Part shown: positions 1 to 5,025 of the stretch, piece after piece | Numbering within the stretch: position 1 is the stretch's first letter | Layout: every line of letters starts with the position of its first letter | NCBI GenBank assembly: GCA_013314865.1 | Contig: JABUEV010000218.1 | Location: forward strand, 1-5,025 | Direction: 5' to 3' | From: Bacteroidales bacterium | Lineage (GTDB): Bacteria > Bacteroidota > Bacteroidia > Bacteroidales > VadinHA17 | Length of the DNA: 5,025 bases | Notes under the pieces: generated by a model | Database searches by the model: none | What the model was told of the DNA's origin: nothing | Seen by the model: the letters and a program-made list of their open reading frames with translations, nothing else | Position numbers and translations under genes: made by a program

Positions 1-1
1 A

Positions 2-661
2 CTCAAATTTCAGATCATTGATTCCGTTTATACATCCCTGGTACCCCGCGGAGCAGTAGCCGAGCAAAATCCAAAACCCGGCCACAGGGTGAAAAAATGG
101 AGAAATATAATGCTGACCTTCAATGCAGTCAATCCTGAAATGGTGGCCATGCCGAACCTCATAAACCTCCCGAAGAGGCAGGCACTTGCTGTTATTAAGA
201 GTGCAGGACTTGAAACCGGATCTCTAAGGTATGTCCCGGATATTTCAATTGATGTCGTAATTCAGCAGTTATACAACGGCAAGGAAATACAGGAAGGAGA
301 TTCCCTGCAGAAGGGATCCGCTATCGACCTTGTACTTGGCAAAGGCCTCAGCAATATCAGAACCCCTGTCCCGAACCTCATCGGGATGAACCTCGAGACA
401 GCCCGCAATACAATACTTTCAGCGTCGCTGAATCTTGGCACTTTTATCTATGACAACACAATTGTAACCTCCCAGGACTCAGCCAATGCATTTGTCTTTA
501 AACAGAATCCGGAATTCAGACCTGACAATACTCTTCAACTCGGGTCCGCTATCTACCTGTGGCTTACAGTCGACTCTGCCAAAATGCCTGCAGACTCACT
601 TATGATGCAATTTTATGATACTGAAGCCCCCTCCGGAATCCCGGATGAACTGTTGAATTAA
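2..661 (+). CDS. PASTA-domain protein, C-terminal part (5' end outside window)
   Basis: The frame is open from the left edge, so the GTG at 89 is an internal Val codon and the true start lies upstream; 219 residues are visible. PASTA modules bind peptidoglycan or its precursors outside the cytoplasmic membrane. Three are seen: the end of one (about residues 1-42, with the typical EQNPKPG turn at 21-27), a complete one (about 48-115, starting VAMPNL and ending LVLGKG), and a third (about 121-190, starting TPVPNLIG, with KQNPE near 167). A short acidic tail follows. Bacteroidota proteins of this type usually have an N-terminal membrane anchor and no kinase domain; that part is not visible here. 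The stop overlaps the next start as TAATG, which suggests translational coupling in an operon. The family is clear; the specific role, probably in the cell envelope, is inferred. Confidence 0.9.
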   Translation, partial: LKFQIIDSVYTSLVPRGAVAEQNPKPGHRVKKWRNIMLTFNAVNPEMVAMPNLINLPKRQALAVIKSAGLETGSLRYVPDISIDVVIQQLYNGKEIQEGDSLQKGSAIDLVLGKGLSNIRTPVPNLIGMNLETARNTILSASLNLGTFIYDNTIVTSQDSANAFVFKQNPEFRPDNTLQLGSAIYLWLTVDSAKMPADSLMMQFYDTEAPSGIPDELLN

Positions 662-663
662 TG
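659..663 (+). promoter_or_regulatory. TAATG stop/start overlap, PASTA gene to secreted-protein gene
   Basis: The final A of the PASTA stop TAA is the first base of the next ATG. One-base overlaps of this type commonly couple translation of neighbouring operon genes. No Shine-Dalgarno-like purine run lies just upstream, which fits both coupling and the weak use of such sites in Bacteroidota. Confidence 0.6.
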
Positions 664-2409
664 TCAGGAAATAAATTTCTATACCTGCTTTCATTTGTCT
701 GCTTAATCAGCAGAGTCTCAGCACAGGAAACAATAATCGGCCTGCAGAGGAACTCCCAGATTGCCTTGTTGTACCAGAAGTCTGAACCTTCAAAAGGAAT
801 CTCTGCCGATGATACTCTCACCCTCCCTTTTGTTGATGACTTTTCCACAGGTTACGGCTATCCCGACATCAGAAAATGGAGCGACAGGTATGCCTATATC
901 AACGACACTTATTCATCTCACCAGATCACAACCGGAGTAGCTACACTGGATGCTTTTTCAGAAAAGGGTGAACTTTATGAAACCGCATCTCCACAAACCT
1001 TTGAAGCCGACCACCTGACATCGAAACCGATTGACCTCAATTACCCTGCTTCAGCCAATGTATGGCTCAGCTTTTTTTACCAGGCAGGAGGAAACGGTGA
1101 TATGCCCGAGCCACGGGATTCCCTTGCCCTGCATTTCTATTCCCCGACCGACAGAACATGGCATTCTGTATGGAGAACTGAAGGTCCTGATACTTTGACC
1201 GGATTTAAACTGGTTATGATTAAAATCGACCAGCAGAGGTTCCTGAAAAAAGGATTCAGGTTAAGATTCGTGAATTATGCTTCCCTCCCTCGCGATAACG
1301 ACAATCTGAAAATTTCCATGTATTCAAACTGCGACCACTGGAATATTGATTATGTCAGGCTCGACAGAAACCGGAATGAAACTGACACTGTGATGAGAGA
1401 TGTGGCTCTCAGGCTTCCGTTGAGATCATTGCTTAAGACGCATGAATCAATGCCGTGGAACCAGTTCAGGGAAATTTACCTTCAGGAAATGGGATCATCA
1501 ATACCGATAACATACAGGAACAACGACAATATTGTAAGAAACGTCACCAGGTTTTTTGAAATAAAGGACCTGTATAAAAACACAATGTCTTACGCATTTT
1601 CTGGCGGAGCAGTGAATACAGAACCTTTTACGGATGTCAACTATAATGCCAACCTGATATACACTTACAATACAGACAATGCTGACTCGGCGCTATTCCT
1701 CGTGAAGTGTTTTCTTAAAACAGATGTTTTTGACCGGAAAGAAAACGACACTCTCACCTATCTTCAAAGATTCAGTAATTATTTCGCATTCGATGACGGC
1801 ACGGCAGAGGGAGGATATGGCATAAATGGAGAGGGTTCAAGAAATGCAATGGTGGCTTTCCGCTTTAAATCATTTATCAGGGATACCATCCGTGCAATTG
1901 ATATCTGCTTTAACGACAGCTATCTGAACAGCAACAGGAGATCATTCGACCTGATGATTTGGAAAGACAATGAGGGCTTACCCGGAGAAGTGATATACAC
2001 TCTTGAAAATCAACTTGCTGAACCATCCGGAAAAATAAATGGTTTTAGAAGATACCTTCTGCCTGACGGAGTTCCGGTTGAAGGGGAATTTTATGCAGGC
2101 TGGAAACAGCGATCGGAGACATTCCTCAATGTTGGTATTGATCTGAATACTCCGCACAAGGGAAGGCATCTTTTCTGGCTTAAAGGATCATGGCAGCAAT
2201 CCGAAAAAAACGGAACTCTGATGATACACCCTGTAGTCGGGAAGCCTGTCCGGCCCACCAGTGTGGAAGATCCAATAAACCCCTCCATGAAGGCTTTCAG
2301 GCTCTGGCCAAATCCTGCCTCAGAATACATCAATATTGAAACAGATGAAAACATAACAGCAGGCAGGGCAGGAAGTATTATCAGATTCATAGACCTGCAG
2401 GGGAGGTAA
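661..2409 (+). CDS. Secreted protein of unknown function with a T9SS type A sorting domain interrupted by an in-frame stop
   Basis: The reading frame has 582 codons before TAA at 2407-2409. Residues 1-21 form a signal peptide: Lys5, a hydrophobic core, then RVSA before Gln22. The N-terminal third (about 50-235) looks like an extracellular beta-sandwich: LPFVDDFS near 55, then a stretch rich in aromatic residues, Asp and Ser. The middle carries YFAFDDGTAEGGYGI (from residue 374) and IWKDNEGLPGEVIY (433-446), patterns I associate with Bacteroidota T9SS cargo. No catalytic motif is recognisable. The C-terminus begins a type A sorting domain, with RLWPNPASEYINIE at 547-560 and IRFIDLQGR at 574-582. 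It then hits the stop, and the domain resumes in the same frame to 2532. As read, the product would enter the periplasm but probably not cross the outer membrane. The ATG overlaps the PASTA gene stop (TAATG), which supports this start. Existence of the gene is firm; function is unknown. Confidence 0.85.
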   Translation: MSGNKFLYLLSFVCLISRVSAQETIIGLQRNSQIALLYQKSEPSKGISADDTLTLPFVDDFSTGYGYPDIRKWSDRYAYINDTYSSHQITTGVATLDAFSEKGELYETASPQTFEADHLTSKPIDLNYPASANVWLSFFYQAGGNGDMPEPRDSLALHFYSPTDRTWHSVWRTEGPDTLTGFKLVMIKIDQQRFLKKGFRLRFVNYASLPRDNDNLKISMYSNCDHWNIDYVRLDRNRNETDTVMRDVALRLPLRSLLKTHESMPWNQFREIYLQEMGSSIPITYRNNDNIVRNVTRFFEIKDLYKNTMSYAFSGGAVNTEPFTDVNYNANLIYTYNTDNADSALFLVKCFLKTDVFDRKENDTLTYLQRFSNYFAFDDGTAEGGYGINGEGSRNAMVAFRFKSFIRDTIRAIDICFNDSYLNSNRRSFDLMIWKDNEGLPGEVIYTLENQLAEPSGKINGFRRYLLPDGVPVEGEFYAGWKQRSETFLNVGIDLNTPHKGRHLFWLKGSWQQSEKNGTLMIHPVVGKPVRPTSVEDPINPSMKAFRLWPNPASEYINIETDENITAGRAGSIIRFIDLQGR

Positions 2410-2532
2410 ATGCTGAAGGTACCCTTCCGGGAAAGGGTCGACATTTCATCGTTGCAGGACGGAATGTACATAGTTATTATTACCATAGACGGCAGGCCGT
2501 CTGTTTTCAGCAGACTTGTAAAGACAAGATAA
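2410..2532 (+). pseudogene. Second half of the T9SS sorting domain, separated by the in-frame TAA
   Basis: This is 40 codons plus a stop, in the same frame as the gene before it, beginning with ATG right after the TAA. It contains VDISSLQDGMYIVIIT, the closing strands typical of type A T9SS sorting domains (usually written as dis.lpsGiYiv.i), then the basic end SRLVKTR. Joined to the RLWPNPASEYINIE and FIDLQGR segments before the stop, it gives a complete domain of roughly 75 residues. Its TAA overlaps the rluA-family start as TAATG, the same junction as at the front of the gene, so the original gene most likely ended at 2532. It is unlikely to be an independent gene, since it lacks a signal peptide and is only a domain fragment. 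The sense codon replaced by TAA could have been Lys, Gln, Glu, Leu, Ser or Tyr by a single substitution. Confidence 0.8.
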
Positions 2533-2534
2533 TG
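2530..2534 (+). promoter_or_regulatory. TAATG stop/start overlap, sorting-domain end to rluA-family gene
   Basis: This is the same one-base overlap as at 659-663. It forms only if the secreted protein is read to its second stop, so it is independent support that the ancestral gene continued past the TAA at 2407-2409. If ribosomes stop at 2407, coupling to the pseudouridine synthase gene would depend on restart at ATG 2410 or on independent initiation at 2532. Confidence 0.6.
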
Positions 2535-3566
2535 CCTTACATGGAAGAGGAAGAACTTGAAGAACAACAGGAATTATTTGAGCACCACAGGTTTAAAGTT
2601 GATCCCGGGCAGTCGCTAGTCAGAATTGACAAATATCTTTTTTCCCGACTGACAAATATTTCACGAACCCGTATTCAGAATGCTGCAAATGCAGGAAATA
2701 TCTATGTGAACGGCAAGCCGGTGAAGCCCAGTTACAAGGTAAAGCCAGGCGATCTGGTTCAGATAGTCCTGCCTTCTCCTCCCCGCGAAATAGAGCTTAT
2801 CCCTGAGGACATTCCCATAGATATAGTATATGAGGATGATGATGTAATCGTGGTGAACAAGCAATCCGGAATGGTTGTGCATCCGGCTTACGGCAATTAC
2901 AGGGGAACACTGGTAAATGCCCTGATGTGGCATTTCAGTCATCTTCCACATTTCGAAAAAGGAGACTTGCGCCCTGGGCTTGTCCACAGGCTTGATAAAA
3001 ACACAACCGGAATAATGGTTGTTGCAAAGAACGAGATGGCTCTCAACAGACTCTCCCGGCAGTTTTATGAAAGAACCACCGACAGGCTTTACATCGCGCT
3101 CGTCTGGGGAATTCCGGATCCACCTGAGGGAACCATCACAGGCCACATTGGAAGAAATGTACGCGACCGGAAGATAATGCAGGTGTTCCCCGACGGAAGT
3201 TCAGGGAAACCTGCCGTTACTCATTACAGGGTTATTGAGGACCTGGGTTATATCTCGATAGTTGAATGTAAACTCGAGACAGGCAGGACACACCAGATAA
3301 GAGCTCATTTCAGCCATATACGGCACCCTTTGTTCAACGATGAAGAATATGGCGGAGATAAAATACTCAAGGGAACCACATTTTCAAAGTATCAGCAGTT
3401 TGTAAAAAATTGCTTCAACATACTTCCGCGACAGGCACTTCATGCCAGGTATCTAGCTTTTGATCACCCTGTTACAGGCAAAAGGCTGGAGTTTGATTCA
3501 GAATTGCCAGATGACATGAAGGAGGTGATAGTCAAATGGAGAAGCTATCTATCCGGCAGAAATTGA
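2532..3566 (+). CDS. RluA-family 23S rRNA pseudouridine synthase (RluD-like)
   Basis: The 344-residue product should isomerise specific uridines in RNA, most likely 23S rRNA, to pseudouridine in the cytoplasm. An acidic N-terminal extension (1-20, MEEEELEEQQE) precedes an S4 RNA-binding domain (about 29-80, with RIDKYL, SRTRIQ and VNGKPVKPSYKVKPGD). The catalytic domain follows from about residue 90. The signature HRLDKNTTG spans 152-160, and Asp155 is the expected catalytic aspartate. LETGRTHQIRAHF begins at 248, and RQALHA at 300-305 is the usual C-terminal motif. All family hallmarks are intact and the length is normal for S4-containing RluA/RluC/RluD proteins. Which uridines are modified cannot be told from sequence alone, so no symbol is given. 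The start at 2532 is chosen for its TAATG overlap; ATG 2541 (Met4) is an alternative. It ends in TGA, two bases before the repeat array. Confidence 0.96.
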   Translation: MPYMEEEELEEQQELFEHHRFKVDPGQSLVRIDKYLFSRLTNISRTRIQNAANAGNIYVNGKPVKPSYKVKPGDLVQIVLPSPPREIELIPEDIPIDIVYEDDDVIVVNKQSGMVVHPAYGNYRGTLVNALMWHFSHLPHFEKGDLRPGLVHRLDKNTTGIMVVAKNEMALNRLSRQFYERTTDRLYIALVWGIPDPPEGTITGHIGRNVRDRKIMQVFPDGSSGKPAVTHYRVIEDLGYISIVECKLETGRTHQIRAHFSHIRHPLFNDEEYGGDKILKGTTFSKYQQFVKNCFNILPRQALHARYLAFDHPVTGKRLEFDSELPDDMKEVIVKWRSYLSGRN

Positions 3567-3568
3567 GG

Positions 3569-3597
3569 TTCTACAGACAGGTCGCCTCTACGAGGCT
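3569..3597 (-). repeat. Hairpin repeat unit A
   Basis: It starts with the flank TTCTACAGACAGGTC, two bases after the rluA-family stop. The hairpin GCCTC-TAC-GAGGC at 3584-3596 is perfectly paired. It is in reverse orientation relative to units C to E. Confidence 0.75.
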
Positions 3598-3620
3598 AAA
3601 TATCTCCCTCTGATGTCGCA

Positions 3621-3650
3621 TTCTACAAACAGGCCGGTTCTACGGACCTT
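3621..3650 (-). repeat. Hairpin repeat unit B
   Basis: The flank TTCTACAAACAGGCC is followed by the hairpin GGTTC-TAC-GGACC at 3636-3648, which has one T-G wobble pair. It has the same orientation as unit A. Its flank carries GGCC rather than GACC in the complementary sense, a variant shared with unit D. Confidence 0.7.
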
Positions 3651-3670
3651 TAATGATGTAAACATTTACG

Positions 3671-3702
3671 TGAGCGCCGTAGGCGCGACCTGTATGTAGA
3701 AA
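3671..3702 (+). repeat. Hairpin repeat unit C
   Basis: The hairpin GCGCC-GTA-GGCGC at 3674-3686 is perfectly paired and followed by GACCTGTATGTAGAA (3687-3701). That flank matches the complement of unit A's flank at 14 of 15 positions. Confidence 0.75.
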
Positions 3703-3723
3703 CCGATATTTCCACAAATTTTA

Positions 3724-3750
3724 TGAGCGCCGTAGGTGCGGCCTGTCTGC
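3724..3750 (+). repeat. Hairpin repeat unit D
   Basis: The hairpin GCGCC-GTA-GGTGC at 3727-3739 has one G-T wobble and is followed by GGCCTGTCTGC, running directly into unit E. It begins TGAGCGCC exactly as unit C does. Confidence 0.7.
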
Positions 3751-3779
3751 AGGGTCGTAGACCCGACCTGTCTGTATAA
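3751..3779 (+). repeat. Hairpin repeat unit E
   Basis: The hairpin GGGTC-GTA-GACCC at 3752-3764 is perfectly paired and followed by GACCTGTCTGTATAA. It abuts the TPM gene stop codon at 3780-3782 and is adjacent to unit D with no spacer. Confidence 0.75.
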
Positions 3780-4595
3780 CTACCATCTTCCGCCTGCTCC
3801 TCCTCCGCCAAAGCTTCCTCCTCCAAAGCCTCCGAATCCGCCGCCTCCGAAGCCTCCTCCGCCGGAAAAACCTCCCCAGCTCCCGCTGTGTCTGCTGCTT
3901 CCTGAATTCATCATTGTCAACAACATCCATAACGGAAGTCCCTTCCGGCTAATATGCTTCTGATTCGAGCCTCCGTGACTGCGCAAAAAGAGCATCAGAA
4001 TAATAAACAGGATTATGAAAAAAAGAGGTGCAAATGAACCAATGCTATCCCCTGTTGATTTGCCATATTCACTAGCCGGATACTCCCCGCTGGCAAGAGC
4101 CATGAGGACATTGGTTGCCTTATCAATCCCTTCAAAAAAGTTGCCTTCCCTGAATGAGGGAAGAATCTCATTATCAATTATCTGCGCACATACAAGATCA
4201 GGAATTGCACCTTCCAGCCCGTATCCCGGGGCAATAAACACTTCACCGTAGGATGTCTCCGAAGTTTTTGGTTTTATAAGGATCAGAACCCCATTGTTAA
4301 GGCCTTTCTGCCCTATGCCCCATTTTTCGGCCAGCCGTTGTGCAAAATCGGATATATCATAACCCTGAAGGTCTCTGACAGTGACGACTGCAATCTGGGT
4401 GGATGTGGAATCGTTGAATGCAACAAGTTTTGATTCAAGTGCGTCAATTTCCCCTCTGGAAAGCATCCCGGCAAAATCATTGACCAGACGCGGAGGATAA
4501 GGCTTTTCCGGAATATCCTGGGCTGAGACTGCTGAAGCCAGGATGAGCACAGCCAGAAGTATGGTTAATTTCCCTGCAAAATGCTTTTTATTCAT
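3780..4595 (-). CDS. YgcG-like TPM-domain protein with signal peptide and Gly-rich tail
   Basis: The 271-residue product is a membrane-attached TPM-domain protein of the YgcG type. Residues 1-25 are a signal peptide (basic NKK, hydrophobic core, cleavage AVSA before Gln26). The TPM domain covers about 35-168, with PPRLVNDFAGMLS, TQIAVVTV at 66-73, WGIGQKGLNNGVLIL at 92-106 and the PGYGLEGAIPD segment at 123-133. A membrane segment follows at about 187-204, then a weaker hydrophobic stretch (220-229) and a Gly/Phe/Ser-rich tail (about 238-271) ending GGRW, as is usual for the family. The domain probably faces the periplasm. The biochemical role is not established; plant and worm relatives act in photosystem II repair and receptor modulation. 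A longer frame opens at 4661, but ATG 4593-4595 is preferred because it leads straight into the signal peptide and overlaps the upstream gene by 8 bases. It ends in TAG. Confidence 0.9.
   Translation of the reverse strand: MNKKHFAGKLTILLAVLILASAVSAQDIPEKPYPPRLVNDFAGMLSRGEIDALESKLVAFNDSTSTQIAVVTVRDLQGYDISDFAQRLAEKWGIGQKGLNNGVLILIKPKTSETSYGEVFIAPGYGLEGAIPDLVCAQIIDNEILPSFREGNFFEGIDKATNVLMALASGEYPASEYGKSTGDSIGSFAPLFFIILFIILMLFLRSHGGSNQKHISRKGLPLWMLLTMMNSGSSRHSGSWGGFSGGGGFGGGGFGGFGGGSFGGGGAGGRW
4588..4595 (-). promoter_or_regulatory. 8-base overlap joining the two TPM genes
   Basis: On the minus strand the sequence ATGAATAA holds both the ATG of the YgcG-like gene and the TAA of the gene before it, in different frames. 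This decides the start at 4595 over the upstream start at 4661 and suggests coupled translation of the pair. Confidence 0.65.
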
Positions 4596-5025
4596 CAGGT
4601 TGAGATTTATTATCCTCAAAGGATATTTCGTCGGGCAATTCGTTAATATCTTCCTTCTCAAAGGGGAAGTGCTCTCTGAGTTGTGAGGCAGCTGTTTTTA
4701 TACCTTCAACAAGTCCTTCAGTGAACCTGTTTTCGGCGAAGTTTGCCTGCATGGCATCCCTTATGCTGTTCCAGAAGTCCGCAGGCACTTTGGCATTAAT
4801 GCCGGCATCACCTATGACGGCAAATTTCTTATTTCTGACGGCCAGGTAAAAAAGTATGCCGTTTCTCTGTTCCGTTTTATGCATTCCGATTTTTCTGAAT
4901 ATCCATGCCGCACGGTCAAGAACATCGCCATTGAGCCATGTCTCGATATGTACCTTTATCTCACCCGATGTAGTTTTTTCAGCCTCTTTAATGGCATCCA
5001 GAATCCGGGCCTGCTGGTCTTTCGT
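4588..5025 (-). CDS. Soluble TPM-domain protein, nearly complete (start outside window)
   Basis: The frame is open to the right edge; the ATG at 4882-4884 is internal (Met48 of the visible 145 residues) because the family's conserved N-terminus lies before it. Visible from the start are RILDAIKEAEKTTSGEIKVHIE (7-28), a segment typical of the small TPM family, then GMHKTEQRNGILFYLAV (47-63), FAVIGDAGIN (68-77), DFWNSI (83-88), a GLVEGI segment near 104-109 and LREHFPF...INELPDEISF (116-136). Probably only a few N-terminal residues are missing, judging from family length near 150. No signal peptide or membrane span is visible, so the protein is probably cytoplasmic or peripheral, unlike its partner. 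The two overlap by 8 bases and are probably one operon; in many bacteria such pairs sit next to lemA, which would lie right of the window if present. Molecular function is not established. Confidence 0.93.
   Translation of the reverse strand, partial: TKDQQARILDAIKEAEKTTSGEIKVHIETWLNGDVLDRAAWIFRKIGMHKTEQRNGILFYLAVRNKKFAVIGDAGINAKVPADFWNSIRDAMQANFAENRFTEGLVEGIKTAASQLREHFPFEKEDINELPDEISFEDNKSQPDE

Larger units (their letters stand above)
3569..3779. repeat. Array of five short hairpin repeats between convergent genes
   Basis: The gap between the rluA-family gene and the TPM gene contains five related units. The plus-orientation unit is a 5-base arm, GTA, the complementary arm, then GACCTGTCTGTAGAA; two units are the reverse complement of this. 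Arms found are GCCTC/GAGGC, GGTTC/GGACC, GCGCC/GGCGC, GCGCC/GGTGC and GGGTC/GACCC. Units A and B face one way, C, D and E the other. The flanks of A (3569-3583) and E (3765-3779) are complementary at 14 of 15 positions, so the array could fold back on itself. A small palindrome, GTAAA-CA-TTTAC (3658-3669), lies near the centre. The array has no coding potential. A role as transcription end or mRNA stabiliser for the two convergent operons is plausible but inferred, and no long T-run follows any stem. I recognise it only as a dispersed REP-like palindromic repeat, not as a named family. Confidence 0.8.

Noticed and set aside
89..91. GTG as the start of the PASTA gene
   Set aside because: The same frame is open to the left edge and the 29 codons before it encode the end of a PASTA module, including EQNPKPG.
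2407..2409. Alternative genetic code in which TAA is read as an amino acid
   Set aside because: TAA ends the PASTA gene, the secreted-protein frame and the small TPM gene at expected places, and no other recognised gene has an internal TAA.
2399..2412. AGGGGAGG before ATG 2410 as a ribosome binding site for a separate small gene
   Set aside because: Only three bases separate it from the ATG, the encoded peptide is a sorting-domain fragment in frame with the gene before it, and such sites are little used in Bacteroidota.
2091..3146. Long minus-strand open frames opposite the secreted-protein and rluA-family genes
   Set aside because: They have no recognisable domain and lie opposite well-supported plus-strand coding sequence.
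3569..3779. CRISPR array
   Set aside because: Units occur in both orientations, are unevenly spaced, and lack uniform spacers or cas genes.
3721..3963. Overlapping Arg-rich (minus) and Pro-rich (plus) open frames
   Set aside because: They are other-frame readings of the Gly-rich tail of the YgcG-like gene and of the hairpin repeats; their composition follows from GGN repeats.
4596..4661. N-terminal extension of the YgcG-like protein from the start at 4661
   Set aside because: It would put 22 residues before the signal peptide and overlap the upstream TPM gene by 74 bases instead of 8.

Overview
The window looks like a chromosomal segment from a member of the Bacteroidota, most likely Bacteroidales or a close relative. 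The evidence is a stand-alone PASTA protein rather than a PASTA kinase, a secreted protein with a type IX secretion (T9SS) C-terminal sorting domain, signal peptides cleaved just before Gln, and no clear Shine-Dalgarno sites. This placement is inferred from protein character, not from a search. No plasmid, phage, transposase, CRISPR, tRNA or rRNA signal is visible.

Left part (1-3566, plus strand): three genes run head to tail and look like one operon. They are the C-terminal part of a PASTA-repeat protein (its start lies left of the window), a T9SS-type secreted protein of unknown function, and an RluA-family 23S rRNA pseudouridine synthase. Both junctions are the same one-base TAATG stop/start overlap, provided the secreted protein is read to its second stop at 2530-2532. 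Its reading frame carries an in-frame TAA at 2407-2409, which cuts the sorting domain in two. The remaining 40 codons are intact, in frame and clearly the second half of that domain.

Middle (3567-3779): a 213-base gap between convergent genes is largely occupied by five copies of a short hairpin repeat. Each copy has 5-base arms around a fixed GTA (or TAC) loop and a conserved flank, GACCTGTCTGTAGAA or its complement. Arm sequences differ between copies but stay paired. Two copies point one way and three the other, so the array is roughly an inverted repeat that starts and ends within 2-3 bases of the two stop codons.

Right part (3780-5025, minus strand): two TPM-domain genes overlap by 8 bases and are probably co-transcribed from a promoter right of the window. 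The first (4588-5025, start outside) is a soluble TPM protein with no visible membrane segment. The second (3780-4595) is a YgcG-like protein with signal peptide, TPM domain, membrane segment and Gly/Phe-rich tail.

I see no convincing new multi-gene system. The two points most worth a second look are the stop codon inside the T9SS sorting domain and the arm-covarying hairpin repeat array.
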